Shown one piece after another: positions 35,825-48,104 of a stretch of DNA of 64,000 bases. Made by a program: the position numbers and the translations under genes. Position 1 is the first letter of the stretch; each line of letters begins with the position of its first letter. Under the pieces are notes generated by a model. The model ran no database searches and was not told where the DNA came from. It saw only the letters and a list, made by a program, of their open reading frames with translations. The stretch is from Branchipolynoe longqiensis (lineage: Eukaryota > Annelida > Polychaeta > Phyllodocida > Polynoidae): positions 90,721,121-90,785,120 of the forward strand of contig CM059187.1 in the NCBI GenBank assembly GCA_030323885.1, read 5' to 3'.

Positions 35825-36405
35825 AGCCCTGTTTACACGGGCGAGTTAAGTCGGCTTAACTAATTCGCCTCCTTTAGTTCGACTCAAATTGGTCGTGTGG
35901 ACACTACGCTGAGGCGACTTAAGGCTAAGTCGCCTCATCTAGTTTGCTTCAAGTAAACCACTTCGCAAGGTAGTATATATATATATGAGGCGAACTAGCT
36001 TAAGTCGGCCCACCTTGCTTGTGTGGACGGTAGCGGTTTACTTGAAGCGGATTAAGCACATCACACTATATAATATAATTTGATCTATGAACCGGCTAAA
36101 GGTGTACAGATATTTTTTACATCAATTATTTTTAGGTTTTCACTGCCCAGCAGAAGTTTTGACCGTTCCAAAACAATACGATTCAGTCCATACATATCTA
36201 GGTTGAACCCACACTCTCTCGTGGCGACGTCGACTAACCGAAAGTGGTGCTGGTTAGTATGGACTTGCTCATGCACAGATATCGATTTCTGCCTTAAACC
36301 GACCCAAGTACTGCAAGTGTGGACACGACTCACTTTCACGCCTAGTTCGCCTCCTCTAGTTCGCCTTATCTAGTTCGGCCTAAAGTTGTGGGTGTGAACA
36401 CGGCT
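35825..36405. mobile_element. 581-bp MITE, AGCCCTGTTTACAC ends, TAA duplication
   Basis: AGCCCTGTTTACACGGG at the left and GTGTGAACACGGCT at the right are inverted. TAA flanks both sides (35822-35824, 36406-36408). 3-bp TWA targets fit the PIF/Harbinger superfamily. The interior repeats GCGACTTAAG / TTAGTTCGCCTC motifs on both arms. Confidence 0.8.
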
Positions 36406-36418
36406 TAACTCATATCAA

Positions 36419-36994
36419 GGCCCATATGTATGAGCCCGGGTTAGCTGTCGTAACCCTGGGTCGTGCGGATTTCCCGGGTTAGCGGCCAAAAGTGCGTATG
36501 TATGTGTCGGGGTTAAACTAACTCGGGGAGTTTAAAGTTGCCTGAACTAACCCCATGGGAAAGGAGGGTTAAAGGTTGGGTTAGGCACCGACTCGGCCCA
36601 AATCTATTCAATGCGACCATATTTAACAGAATTAGATATGCAATAAGTGAAATTTGGTCAATTTAACCCTAAATTCGAACCCTCCTTAAGGCTACCGCCG
36701 CATTGGCGGCGATATTAATAGTTATATTTTCGAATCGACGAACGTAAAGTAAACAAATCGCCGCCGCCGCATCGACGTCGTTTTCCATACTGGCGGCGGC
36801 AGCGGTCTGTTGACTGTATATGGCTACAAACGCAGAGGGATTTCCCAAATCTATAAATAACTGAAAAGTTAGCTAACTCGGGCGCGTTTTGGTCACATAC
36901 ATCCCCCGTGACACATTTGGAACTCTGGGGTTAGCTAACCCGGCACCCTCCTTTAACCCTGGTCCGGTTAAAAATTGGCTCATACATATGGGCC
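36419..36994. mobile_element. MITE with GGCCCATATGTATGAGCC ends
   Basis: Perfect 18-bp inverted ends. Inner motifs GGGTTAGC, GGGGTTAAA and TTAACCC recur on both arms. Target duplication not resolved. Lies only 13 bases from the preceding MITE. Confidence 0.8.
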
Positions 36995-37082
36995 CAGAGG
37001 TGAATGATAACCCTGTGTAAAAGTGATAACAAATGAATTTCATGGTTGCTTGCATTAGTTTAGCATACCTACCTTAGGTTAA

Positions 37083-37912
37083 GGCCCAGTCACACCTTAC
37101 CGGACTGGGGAACCGGACATGAACCGGACACTGTCCGGTGATGTACAGCGATGTCCGGTACATGTCCGGTACCCATCTGGCGGTGTCCAGTGGTGTCCGG
37201 TACAAGTTTTGAATGTGTTCAAAACTTTTACCGGACACCGCCGGACTGAGGTGTCCGGTTGAAGTCCGGTTTGTCCAGTTCATGTCCGGTGCCCATCCGT
37301 TATGTGTCCGGTTTGCTTCCGGAATAGTCCTAGAAACAAATAAGGTTGTTGTATTTTCTCTACCTTTACATTCAGGATAAATTTAATGACTTTCCAACAC
37401 ATTTGTCGATGCTAAACTATAATTATGCCGTTCGACGCCGACATCCAATGCTTGACGCCGACAACTTTACCAGATGTAGGCATCGCAATAAGTGTAGTGC
37501 ATTTCTTTGTTTTATATTAAATTATCCTAGAAACAAATAAGGTTGTTGTATTATCTCTACCTTTACATTCAGGATAAATTTAATGACTTTCCAACACCTC
37601 TGTCAATGCTAAACTATAATTATACAGTTCGATGCCGACATCCAATGCTGTCCGGTTGATGGTCTCGGTCCGTCCGGTTCTCGTCCGGTTCTCGTCGGTA
37701 CTCGTCCGGTACTCGTCCAGTACATGTATGGTACATGTATGGTACATGTACCGTACATGTATGATACATGTATGGTACTTGTCCGGTGGCCCGGCGGCAA
37801 TTGACCCAATTAAGCTCCATTTCGATACATTTTGTGTACCGGACAGCACCGGACTAGAACATGCTTGGTCCGGTGGTGTCCGGTACTCAATCCGGTAAGG
37901 TGTGACAGGCGG
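37083..37912. mobile_element. MITE with CAGTCACACCTTACCGG ends and CCGGTACATGT satellite
   Basis: The left GGCCCAGTCACACCTTACC and right GGTAAGGTGTGACAG are inverted. TTAA (or TAA) flanks at 37079-37082 and 37913-37916. Both arms are filled with TGTCCGGT / GTACATGTATGGTAC units. A ~124-bp internal duplication (about 37327-37452 and 37527-37650, both with CCGACATCCAATGCT) separates them. Confidence 0.8.
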
Positions 37913-38289
37913 TTAAATCAAATTTTAACAGCACAGTCTGATTGTATATATTGTCCCCTCCATATAATGCTTGCAAGAGTGTTAGGCAAGGCAGTGACGC
38001 AAAATCAGTTTGAATTGATATAATCCGTGAAATAAATCTGCCATGTTTGAATAAACATACGTTGGCCATGATAATAAAACATGTATATAAAAGAAAATCA
38101 CTCTTTCTGTGCGGTGATCTTAATATTGACCTTCTAAAATATAATGATAACAAAGGAAAAAAAAACATTTGAGGACATGATGTTCAGTGTAGGGCTCTAT
38201 CCATTAATAGCTAAACGAGTTCACCACTTTACTTCCGGTTTGGGTGTCAGGTCGGATGTCGGCAGATAACACATTGGTCAACATGTTTT

Positions 38290-38960
38290 AAATTCAATTC
38301 AATTCAATACTTTATTTCAGACTCAGCATTATGGTAGTTACATAAATGGTTTCATAGTAGGTACATATAAAAATAAATGTGAAGAACATAGAAGTAATAG
38401 TATGAATACCACAATACTAACCATTATCAAAATGTTGGTCTACATACAGTAGTCTGTACCAATGCCGCCATATGGCAGATGTAAAACTGAGATCACTCTC
38501 TCCTATTTTCACAAGTCCCTGTATTCTTTTTCTGACTTGTCAAATCTAGTAATAAATTTGAATATTACATTCATGATAACAGCCTGGAAGGCTGGCACAT
38601 CAATATTTGCAAATAGCTGACTAGCACTGTGATACCTAGGTAGACAAGAGTAATAACCCCATAATGTCATATGCTACATTCAGTCTTCTAATGCTATGCA
38701 TTCTATATACCAAATCTGGGCAGTATACAAGGGAGTACAGAAAGTTCTAAATAAATTGACCTTGATATCAGCTGTAGGCTGACACATATGGAATTTCCTG
38801 TTCATAGTAATCATGGAAGATAAATGTGGGTGCAATGTTTAATATTGTTTATTGAAATTCAGCTGCTGCTGTATGTCAAAACAATGAGTACTCCCTGACC
38901 TAGATTGGATTATTACCAGGGAACCTGTCAATTTCATGCCATTATAGCACAGTTTCTGCC
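38290..38960 (-). pseudogene. Degraded LINE reverse-transcriptase tail
   Basis: Read on the minus strand at 38757-38520: FRTFCTPLYTAQIWY, then after stops LPRYHSASQLFANIDVPAFQ and AVIMNVIFKFITRF. These are conserved C-terminal segments of jockey/CR1-type non-LTR retrotransposon RTs. Several stops; the 3' end is the ATTCAATTCAATTC run near 38291. Not in any long open frame. Confidence 0.6.
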
Positions 38961-39107
38961 ATGTGGATATGTGGGCTCTGTCGATTCCACTTTTACAGGA
39001 TTTAATCTACTAATCAGTTCAAAAGTTGCAGGTGCCATAAAAGGTATGTGAAGATTATATTTTGCTTCATATATTAGGAATTTATGCACTCATTTCATTT
39101 ACCCAGC

Positions 39108-39560
39108 CTTCAACCTAGGTATAATTCTAGATGAAAACATCAACTGGGATGAACATATTGATAACTTAAAAAATTCAATCATTAAAACAGCTAACTCATT
39201 TAAAATAATCAGCCGATGGGTACATGAGGAAAATAAAAAAATACTCTTCTATGCATACGTTTACTCCAAAATTCAGTATGGTAAAGAGGTGTATGGGAGA
39301 GCCAAGTTATCAACCCTGAAAAAGGTACAGACAAAACAAAACAGAGCCTTGAAAATACTGTATAGCAAAGACTATCTCACCCAACTAAATCACTTCATAA
39401 AGACCTGGACTTACTTATGGTAACTGACATTTATAAAATATACATTGCAAAATTTGTTTACAAGCAAAAGGATGGCCTCCTCCCTGAAATATTTGATATC
39501 TCTTCAAAGAAAATAATCAGGTCCATTCCCATAACACACAATAGATAAATAATATACATC
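39108..39560 (+). pseudogene. Degraded LINE reverse-transcriptase fragment
   Basis: Plus strand: FNLGIILDENINWDEHIDNL, then SKIQYGKEVYGRA, LKKVQTKQNRALKIL. After a frameshift it reads MVTDIYKIYIAKFVYKQKDG. Matches the segment after the YADD box in jockey/CR1-type RTs (LGIxLDxxLxWxxHI). Upstream and downstream sequence to 40520 is otherwise unrecognised. Confidence 0.65.
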
Positions 39561-40526
39561 ACAAAAACACTAGAAACAAATATGGAAAAATAACAACTGA
39601 AAACGAAGGAACCAATATCTAGAACTCAATACCAGTAGAAATTAGAAACTTTAAAACTATGAAAAACTACTGTAAAAAACTAAAGATAAGCTATCTCAAT
39701 GCATACAAAATCAATTACCAGTAAAGAATATATATATAATAGGACATATTTGTGATTAACTAGTTGCATAATTTTAAATATCAAGTGGCTATGGCAAAGA
39801 ACATAAAATGTACCCATATTAACATACATGCAAAATAACTACTGATACTGCATTTAAGTACATGATTCCATGACACAATATACATATAATATTCCAATCA
39901 TTACTTTGTTTTTTACTAACTGCGAAGAGACGCATCAGTATCTCATCATAATCATTAGTTAAAAATGTAGCTTAAGTTTAATCATCTGTTATTGTCATCA
40001 CTTGGTCATTCACATCATGGAGACCAGCTAGATGAGCATCACTTTTCTGTGATCCTTTCTGTTTGTAAGGAATTTGTATGCATTTATTTTATCACCTCAG
40101 TTTATTGTAAACATACCTTGAAGAGAGTTAAAATAACAGAATTGAATTGATTCAACCACCCTTTCTAATGGGTTGTTCAGCAGCTGTCTCTTAGGATCAC
40201 GGCTGTGGGGGTAACTACTGGTATCAAGGACAGTACAAAAGTCACTTATTCAGTTTGTTATATGTATAATATTGAGTTAATTTTTCATGATTACTTCACC
40301 GTACAAAGACCACCTTACAAAGCACCCTGAGAGAAAAGGAAAGGAAAGAAAGACAGAAGAAGCGGTATCAAGATGGAATGCTGTTGGACAGGCAGCAAAC
40401 TTAGATCACGTGGATGACTAGAGGGCAGCACTGCGGAGGACAAAGAAGCGGGAGGTGGCGCCACTTTGTGAGAGGAACCCATAACACCAGACATTGCATT
40501 GGTACTTTGATTTGAAGTAATTTTAA

Positions 40527-40858
40527 AGTTGCATTGTCCGATGGATTTGAGTTAATGATATTTTATGAGATAAATATGTTAGGTTGATCGCTATAATCTA
40601 CCTTACTTTAATTTGAAGTAATGTTTATTTTAAATGGCTAACTTTTGAGATATTTGAAGCATGCAAAATTAATTTTGGCAAGCGCCATGGGCTTCTACAG
40701 TACAAAGTTCTCTTGAATTGATTCGATCTTCCCTTCTATGTAGCGACAAATGTTTCATAAATACACCATTGTCTAAGTTAGATATGTAGAATCAAATCTT
40801 GATACATTGTAATTCTTTTGGTTTTGAAAATTAGATGTTTTCGTCAGACCATGCAGCT
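40527..40858. mobile_element. TTAA-flanked MITE, copy 3
   Basis: TTAA at 40523-40526 and 40859-40862. Ends AGTTGCATTGTCCGATG and the inverted CAGACCATGCAGCT. The interior matches 4299-4631. Confidence 0.78.
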
Positions 40859-40897
40859 TTAAATATAGGCCCTAAATGGCTCAACACTGTAGGCCTA

Positions 40898-41699
40898 CAG
40901 GTTGACCATCAGAAAACCGGCGTCATTGGGACCTGTAGGGTGCCAGAGAACTGATTTTGCTGGATAACTGATTGTTGCATTAGAATGTTGGTTCAATCAA
41001 TCAATAGTTCCGTCCTCTAGTCGAGGGTTGGATGCAATGGTTCTCCACTTGTCCCGTTGGTGTGCTGTTCTGATAGACTGTGAATAATTCAAGCCTGTCC
41101 ACTGTGAAATATTTGTAAACCATGATGTTCTTGGTCTCCCTCTCCCTCTGCTGCCATTCACCTTCCCTTCCAACAATGTATGGTATATTGAATTCTGACG
41201 AATGATGTGGCCAAAATAAATCAATAAGTTTGTTTGTCTGCATAGTGGCAAACAAGCATTTCTTATTTAAAAATTTTCTGAGAACTTCTTTGTTGGTGAT
41301 CTTCTTTGTCCATGATATTTTCATCATCCTTCGATAAGTCCACATCTCAAATGCTGCTAAACGTTTGTACATTTTCTTAGAGATTGTCCATGTCTCAGCC
41401 CCATGTTGGTTAATAAAGAATGTTGGTTAATAAAGAAAATGTTAATGTTGGTTAATAAAGAAAAAAGACAAATTAAATACCAGGAACTGACTATGATATT
41501 GGCATCTAATCTGAGAGAGCAGATGTTGAGCGAACTGTATTTTAAAGTGTTGGAACTGGATTTTAAGGTGGTTAACATTAATTATTTCTTATTCGTTCAT
41601 AAAACTGATGGGGAAATTTGAAATTACTCTAATGGAAGTTAGTGCCGGATTACTGATTGAACCGAATAACTGATTTCCGGATAAGTGATGGTCAACCTG
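40898..41699. mobile_element. pogo-like element with CAGGTTGACCATCA ends
   Basis: CAGGTTGACCATCAG at the left and TGATGGTCAACCTG at the right are inverted. TA flanks both sides (40896-40897, 41700-41701). The right end also carries CCGGATAAGTGATGG, typical of Tigger/pogo relatives. A LINE fragment sits inside. Confidence 0.75.
40997..41372 (-). pseudogene. LINE endonuclease-RT C-terminal fragment inside the pogo-like element
   Basis: AAFEMWTYRRMMKISWTKKI, then LRKFLNKKCLF. In a second frame: NLLIYFGHIIRQNS, LLEGKVNGSRGRGRPRTSW and RTAHQRDKWRTIASN. These are hallmark C-terminal residues of invertebrate LINE RTs. One frameshift and a truncated 5' side. The matching frame runs to the element's inner left flank. 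Confidence 0.8.
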
Positions 41700-42131
41700 T
41701 ATGTGAGATTGCACCCACGACCTGCCGTGCAGCCAGCAGACGCTTGGTACATTCTCGGCCGTCTCGTTCAGTGCTATAGTTGTAAACTGCATGACGTAGA
41801 TGATGCATTAATCATCAGTACGCTTGCAAACAATTGTAAGCGTATAATAGTCATTCGCCATAACTATAGTTAAGAAACCTCTTAGATGTATTCTCGGCAT
41901 TAATTGTAGGTATTCTTGCAGACATCGGTAGATTTGACCAGTATTTATTGGTACACATATGAACACTGATAGATGTATGCCATACAATAACTAAAGCGAC
42001 ATATATATGAGACTGTCTCAAAAGGTGCTAAGTAATATGGGACAAAACTTTGTCCATTGTAACGATCAACATACTATCTGCTTATGCATTTGCTCAGGAT
42101 AAACTGATTTGTTTTTTACATCGTGTTTCAT

Positions 42132-42945
42132 GATGCGCGAAAAGGAAGAAGGCAAGGCGGGGGTGGAAAGAAAAGGCGTTTATTAACGCCTCAAACAGAG
42201 CATACAGAGGAAGGTAATAAGCAGGCTGAGGAGGAAAAAAAGCAAGGAAGGGCTCATGAGGAGCAAATAAACAGGCTCGGGAGGAGCAATGCAGTGAGGG
42301 GCTCATGAGGAGCAGAAAGATAAATACAGGAGGGGCTCATAAGGAGCAATGTCAGAGTTCTGGTAGAGGGGGGGCCGAGGAGCCCTCCGCCTCTGAGGGA
42401 GGAGGGTAGAAAGGGAAAGTTGGGTGGGTGGGTGGAGAAAAAGAGGGCCAGAGAGCTGGACGGCGGCAGGAGGGCGAGTGCCTGAGGGAAGCCGGCGGGC
42501 GGCCTTATAAGGGAAGAGGGGGGGGGGGCAGGCGACAGCAGGTGAGTGTGAAAGCTGCCGGCCCGGGGGAGGGCGGGGGAAGGTGAGCAGCAGGCGTCGG
42601 GTGAGGCGCGAATGCTGCGCGACACTGGGGGCGGGGGAGGGTCTCTTCCTCTCCTCGCATCAAACGTAATGCTTCGCATTACGACCGATGCGCGAAAAGG
42701 AAGAAGGCAAGGCGGGGGTGGAAAGAAAAGGCGTTTATTAACGCCTCAAACAGAGCATACAGAGGAAGGTAATAAGCAGGCTGAGGAGGAAAAAAGCAAG
42801 GAAGGGCTCATGAGGAGCAAATAAACAGGCTCGGGAGGAGCAATGCAGTGAGGGGCTCATGAGGAGCAGAAAGATAAATACAGGAGGGGCTCATAAGGAG
42901 CAATGTCAGAGTTCTGGTAGAGGGGGGGGCCGAGGAGCCCTCCGC
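42132..42945. repeat. Duplicated 260-bp blocks of the composite element
   Basis: GATGCGCGAAAAGGAAGAAG to CGAGGAGCCCTCCGCC occurs at 42132-42391 and 42686-42945 with almost no difference. The block contains repeated GGGCTCATGAGGAGCA motifs. The hairpin CGTAATGCTTCGCATTACG (42666-42684, again 44356-44374) ends each partner block. Confidence 0.88.
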
Positions 42946-43119
42946 CAAAGAGTAAGGAGAGGGCTCGAGGCGCGCCCGAGGCGGGGGCACGGGGGGGCCC
43001 GAGGCGGGAGCCCGGGGATGCAGGTCTGGTTGGGAGGAGGGTCCGGGGCCTACGTGGAGGGGGAGCGGGCGGCCAAAAAGAGGAGGCCCGCTCCTGAGGC
43101 CTGGGGGGAGGAGGTCCAG

Positions 43120-43990
43120 GGCCTAGGTGATGGCAGGCAGGCAGGCAGACCTAGGTGATGGCAGGCAGGCAGACCTAGGTGATGGCAGGCAGGCAGACCT
43201 AGGTGATGGCAGGCAGGCAGGCAGACCTAGGTGATGGCAGGCAGGCAGGTAGGCAGACCTAGGTGATGGCAGGCAGGCAGGCAGGCCTAGGTGATGGCAG
43301 GCAGACCTAGGTGATGGCAGGCAGGCAGACCTAGGGTGCCATGGCTGGGTGACGTGGGTGACGTGGGTGACCATCAATCCGATGGTGACTGCGGTGAGGC
43401 AGGCAGGCAGGCAGACCTAGGTGATGGCAGGCAGGCAGACCTAGGTGAAGGCAGGCAGGCAGACCTAGGTGATGGCAGGCAGTGATGGCAGGCAGGCAGG
43501 CAGGCAGACCTAGGTGATGGCAGGCAGGCCTAGGTGATGGCAGGCAGGTAGACCTAGGTGATGGCAGGCAGGCAGACCTAGGGTGCCATGGCTGGGTGAC
43601 GTGGGTGACGTGGGTGACCATCAATCCGATGGTGACTGCGGTGAGGCAGGCAGGCAGGCAGACCTAGGTGATGGCAGGCAGGCAGACCTAGGTGAAGGCA
43701 GGCAGGCAGGCAGACCTAGGTGATGGCAGGCAGGCAGACCTAGGTGATGGCAGGCAGGCAGGCAGACCTAGGTGATGGCAGGCAGGCAGGCAGGCAGGCA
43801 GACCTAGGTGATGGCAGGCAGGCAGGCAGACCTAGGTGATGGCAGGCAGGCAGGCAGACCTAGGTGATGGCAGGCAGGCAGGCAGGCATACCTAGGTGAT
43901 GGCAGGCAGGCAGGCAGGCAGACCTAGGTGATGGCAGGCAGGCAGGCAGGCAGACCTAGGTGATGGCAGGCAGGCAGGCAGGCAGACCTG
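43120..43990. repeat. GCAGGCAGACCTAGGTGATG satellite with higher-order unit
   Basis: About 30 units of (GGCA)n GACCTAGGTGATG. A longer segment with GGGTGACGTGGGTGACC and ATCAATCCGATGGTGACTGC occurs twice (about 43330 and 43576), giving a ~246-bp higher-order period. Confidence 0.9.
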
Positions 43991-44190
43991 GTTCCTGACG
44001 AGCACGGGCGGGGGAGGTAGGGGTGGAGCGGCAGATGAGGCGCACCGAGACTCCCCGGAAACCCCCCCCCCCCCCCACCCGCACCAAGGCGTGGGCGGGG
44101 GGGAGTGTCAGAAAAAGAGGGCAGAGAGCTGGACGGCGGCAGGAGGGCGAGTGCCTGAGGGAGGCCGGCGGGCGGCCTTATAAGGGAAGA

Positions 44191-44217
44191 GGGGGGGGGG
44201 GGGGGGGGGGGGGGGGG
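44191..44217 (+). repeat. Long G homopolymer
   Basis: A run of about 27 Gs. The equivalent site in the first block copy (42520-42528) has only nine, so this run differs between otherwise near-identical copies. Potential quadruplex; length uncertain in any assembly. Confidence 0.85.
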
Positions 44218-44513
44218 CAGGCGACAGCAGGTGAGTGTGAAAGCTGCCGGCCCGGGGGAGGGCGGGGGAAGGTGAGCAGCAGGCGTCGGGTGAGGCGCGA
44301 ATGCTGCGCGACACTGGGGGCGGGGGAGGGTCTCTTCCTCTCCTCGCATCAAACGTAATGCTTCGCATTACGACCAATCCCAATAGAATACATATTGATT
44401 TGAAGCAAATGTCCTTGTGTTTTCAGTGTAACCGTCTCTATGCTGTTTTGTGTCAGTCGTTACAACGGACAAAAAGATTATTAGTTATCACCTTTTGAGA
44501 CAGGTTCATATAT

Positions 44514-45080
44514 ATACTGCATATACATGATTATAATGTTTTACTTCTCACTATCTCCATGAATACTCGACATATAGAAGCTAGCCAATTCGCTGTGTGA
44601 TAGCATCCCTAATAACCTATACATAGATCTATTCCCATAACTACAGACCTCTCAAACTTGTCAGACAGTAGGCACTGCTGAAAGAACAGTGCGAATCGTA
44701 GAGGTATATCCCAAAGCATACTATTTCGAAATAATAACATCAATAAACTCTCTTGAAAATGCAACCCCAATGTATATTATTGTATTTCAGTTATTTACTT
44801 TAAATAGCTTATCTATAAATAAATAAACACCACACACACCATAGCCATATGTACAATCCTTTGCTTAGGGTAAAGATAACTTCTTTGAAGACAAGTGCTG
44901 AAAACGTGATCGAGGGTCTATGGGTCTACGGATATTGCCACCCTCCCAGGAAATCCTTTAAACTAGAGGCCTTGAAATGAAATTTCTAGCCATTTCAGGG
45001 AGGTTACATTGCTGTTATTTTGGTGGTATTGTGGGGGACGGGGGAAACTTCATCCACCTCCTCCCCCGCTAGCTACGGTC

Positions 45081-45135
<55 letters not shown>

Positions 45136-45631
45136 CTACCCCACATGAATCACCTTTAAATGCGAAATGACAAAAAGGCCTCTTCACTGATTCTAGCCAC
45201 ATATCCAACCATACACTTCCTAATAATAACAATTCATGTACGCTATTCAATATATAGAGCTCTTATTGTGGGTGATTCTAATGAGGTGTACAACCAATGT
45301 GAATGTCCTATCACGATATTCAGTTGGGTATCCATCACTGAAGAACATAAAGATGCCGCAAGAACTCTGTTCATTTGAATGGGAGGCATGATCAAAAAGA
45401 AACCCATGCCGCCATGTATTGTTCCGGCTGAGAAGACTTATTGCTTCGCAGTCCATTCGAGCATCTACAATTGAACACAGCTATATATCATGGCGTATAA
45501 TAATGGGCGAGACAGCAGAACGTGGTGTGTGGGAACTTCCGTTGTGCACGCGCATGCTCCTTAATGACTCATAAAGTCAGTATGTGTTAACCATCATGGC
45601 TGCCAGCCATTGAACCTCGTCTGAATTATCC
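44514..45631. other. Unrecognised stretch with a (CA)n run
   Basis: (CA)n microsatellite at 45083-45136. No gene or element ends were recognised in the rest. Confidence 0.55.
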
Positions 45632-46000
45632 CAAAGACCCTATAATACTAAGACAGCTCACTCTCTATCTCTCCCATGGTCATGTCAATTTCGCAGTTCC
45701 ACCTTGTGGTGGGTTTGAACAGTTGGTGTTTCACATGTAAACACATACAATTATATTGTACATGAGATAGGTAAGTATGAATACACATCAATATGAAATT
45801 GCTATGAACAAATACCCATCATCATCAGCATCACCATCACCATCATCACACATCTTTCACATTCATATATACATTTATACATATAATATATCACCTGTTT
45901 AACCAAGATAACAGCCAACGCACCAAGTGGTGGGTTTGATCATTTTGATTACACAGTACAGGCTGAGTGAGCCGTCTTAGTATTTATTATAGGGTCTTTG
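45632..46000. mobile_element. 369-bp MITE with CAAAGACCCTATAATA ends
   Basis: CAAAGACCCTATAATACTAA at the left and the inverted partner TTAGTA...TATTATAGGGTCTTTG at the right; GACAGCTCAC / GTGAGCCGTC also pair. Flanks ATTATCC and ATTACCC may be a decayed duplication. Confidence 0.8.
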
Positions 46001-46620
46001 ATTACCCTCCAAAGAAAAATTGAATCTGGGAGCTGGCGTGTTTGCACACCCGGAAATAGGGCGATTGTGCCTCCTAGCCTGAAACTAGGATTCCATACAT
46101 GTTGTGTGTGGTATGCGAATGTGTATGAGGTAGTCTTATGCGGCTACTTTTCGCTGTTTTGATTGGAAATGGCACACTTGATTTGCATTTGCACCAATCG
46201 CTACATGGAGCGATCCAGCTTGCCATCTCCGCAAATCCCTTTCTCAGTTAGACATATGGAATCAATGCTATTGTATTTTTTTGGTGATGGTGTATTTATG
46301 CTGCGCATAACGGTTAGGTCTAATAACTTGTTTTCGCTGCTAGACGGTAATAGTATTGTAGTTCCCCTTATTTTGTTACTTTCAGTTGTGTGGCAATCTA
46401 CTGCATGCATTCTTTCTTTGTCTGTACGCATTCTCCCATTATATTGCATTGTATTTACATGTTTTCCATTTTATGTCACATTTGCATAATGCATAACACG
46501 TACCACATATATGGAAACATAGCTCTAGTCTTCATTATTGGCCTTATAGGGTTACATTAAACTCACTTATAAGCATAGTTTTGGGGAGATCATTAGGGTA
46601 AGTTTATTTCAATCATCGAC
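46001..46620. other. Unrecognised intergenic stretch
   Basis: Two overlapping open frames (about 46163-46489 on plus and 46201-46449 on minus) have no domain signature. No element ends seen. Confidence 0.4.
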
Positions 46621-46629
46621 AATTGGTCT

Positions 46630-46800
46630 TCATCATTCCACAGCTCCTTACCTTATTCTAATAATGTTGAATGCCAGTTTAAGTAGCGACAAGTATCAAT
46701 TTTTAAGTCATTGGTTTGACTCGACTTGGCGCTCGTAAACGCATGGCCTACCGACACAGGAGGAGGGTACTCAACTCATTCACCCACCTCGTCTGGTTCC
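46630..46800 (-). mobile_element. SINE family 1, partial minus copy
   Basis: 'taataatgttgaatgccag', 'aagtcattggtttgactcg' and a decayed head. The tail block is missing. Confidence 0.6.
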
Positions 46801-46824
46801 TGATAACCAATCTCAGTTCGCACT

Positions 46825-47476
46825 GGCTATTCGCAGAGCTGCTGCTCTGAAAATTATAGCCACCAATACTGTAATTCGCAGAGTTGCAACTAACCAATCA
46901 GCATGCATCATTTTACTGTGCATGTGCAAAATGATCTTTTCGTCGTAATGCATTGTGTTTGATTCGCCGTTGGGGAGGAGGGCCTCTGAGACGCTCTTCT
47001 GATTGATTTGTCATGTGCTGTTGTTTACATTTACATGATGATTATTTACATTTACATGATGATTATGATGTTTTGTCCATTTTCTAACTAATAATTGTCA
47101 GTTATTTATCACAGATACTGGAAATACAGTTAAAAGACAGTTATTCTACATGACTTTTGGACTGTTCATTCATAATTTATGTTGTTTATTTACTATTTTT
47201 CTCAGGTAAACACTCCTGCAATTGAAAACCAATAGAGTAACTGTGAGATAAATAGCCCATTGACCTATTCTTGATACATAAACGGTAACAACTTTGCTTC
47301 TGCTATGCCTATGAAGTCCATCTATATGTTAAATTAAAGGGTTTGATGTATTTTAACAGAACACAATTGTTTTGTAACACTATCTGGTATGTGAATGTGA
47401 TCTGCAAGTCTCTAGCTCTGCAAATATTAATCATTCTTCTGCTAATTCGCAGAGCAAAGCAGCTCTGCGAATAGCC
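46825..47476. mobile_element. 652-bp MITE with GGCTATTCGCAGAGCTGC ends
   Basis: GGCTATTCGCAGAGCTGCT and its exact inverse AGCAGCTCTGCGAATAGCC bound the element. An additional GCTCTG/CAGAGC pair lies just inside. AT-rich interior, no ORF. Target duplication not seen. Confidence 0.8.
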
Positions 47477-47897
47477 TCGTCCATCTTAGTTTGGGTTGTT
47501 GCCCTACGTGAACACACATACATACACATATAAATATATATATATATATTGCTTAAAAGTTTGGTCTGGTAACAACAACAACACTCTACTGGCTCCCACA
47601 GTCTACTTGCTACCTGTGTTGCAGCCTGGAGGATGGTCTATCTACATACATTGCCCCTCCCTACATAAAGTGAATCGACCGCCATGCTACTACCTGAGAG
47701 TCGACGATCTGTGCGTCGATGACGAACGTTGAATGAGGAGGGAGCAGTAGGATGACGGTATCGTAGACATATTCACTATTTCGACCGTCATGATCGCGCC
47801 AAGTGGCGATGTGTGTGTCGATTATCGACCTTATGGCTCGTCGACGATTATTCCATTATCATAATAAGAATAATGAACTAAGTGGGCAGATTGCCAT

Positions 47898-47991
47898 TAT
47901 ATCTGTGTCGATAGGCTTGTGTCGAGTAGGACTGTATCTGATTTAGTATATCTGTGTCGATAGGCTTGTGTCGAGGGGACTGTATCTGATT
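47898..47991. repeat. ~48-bp tandem duplication
   Basis: TATCTGTGTCGATAGGCTTG followed by TGTCGAG and GGACTGTATCTGATTT occurs twice. The wider 47480-48110 region is rich in TCGAC/GTCGA motifs on both strands and may be another decayed satellite-bearing element. Confidence 0.75.
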
Positions 47992-48104
47992 TGAACCAAG
48001 AAATTCTCGACATTATGAAAACATTATACTCTTATAATCGACATTCATTAATCGACAGTCGGGCCGTTTTTAAAATTTAAATCGCTCGGGCAAGGCTGAA
48101 TACA

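Larger units (their letters stand above)
42003..44513. mobile_element. 2.5-kb composite element with ~60-bp inverted ends
   Basis: 42003-42065 and 44457-44513 are inverted: both read CTGTCTCAAAAGGTG, then TAA.TAAT, then TTTGTCC.TTGTAACGA. Inside are a 260-bp block (42132-42391) repeated at 42686-42945, a ~250-bp block (about 42434-42684) repeated at 44110-44374, and a satellite between them. Composition switches sharply from AT-rich ends to GC-rich core. No protein domain; all open frames lie in repeats. The source superfamily is not recognised. Confidence 0.8.

Noticed and set aside
42254..44383. Several 80-140 codon Pro/Ser/Leu-rich frames on both strands
   Set aside because: All fall in duplicated GC-rich blocks or the GGCA satellite and have no domain signature.
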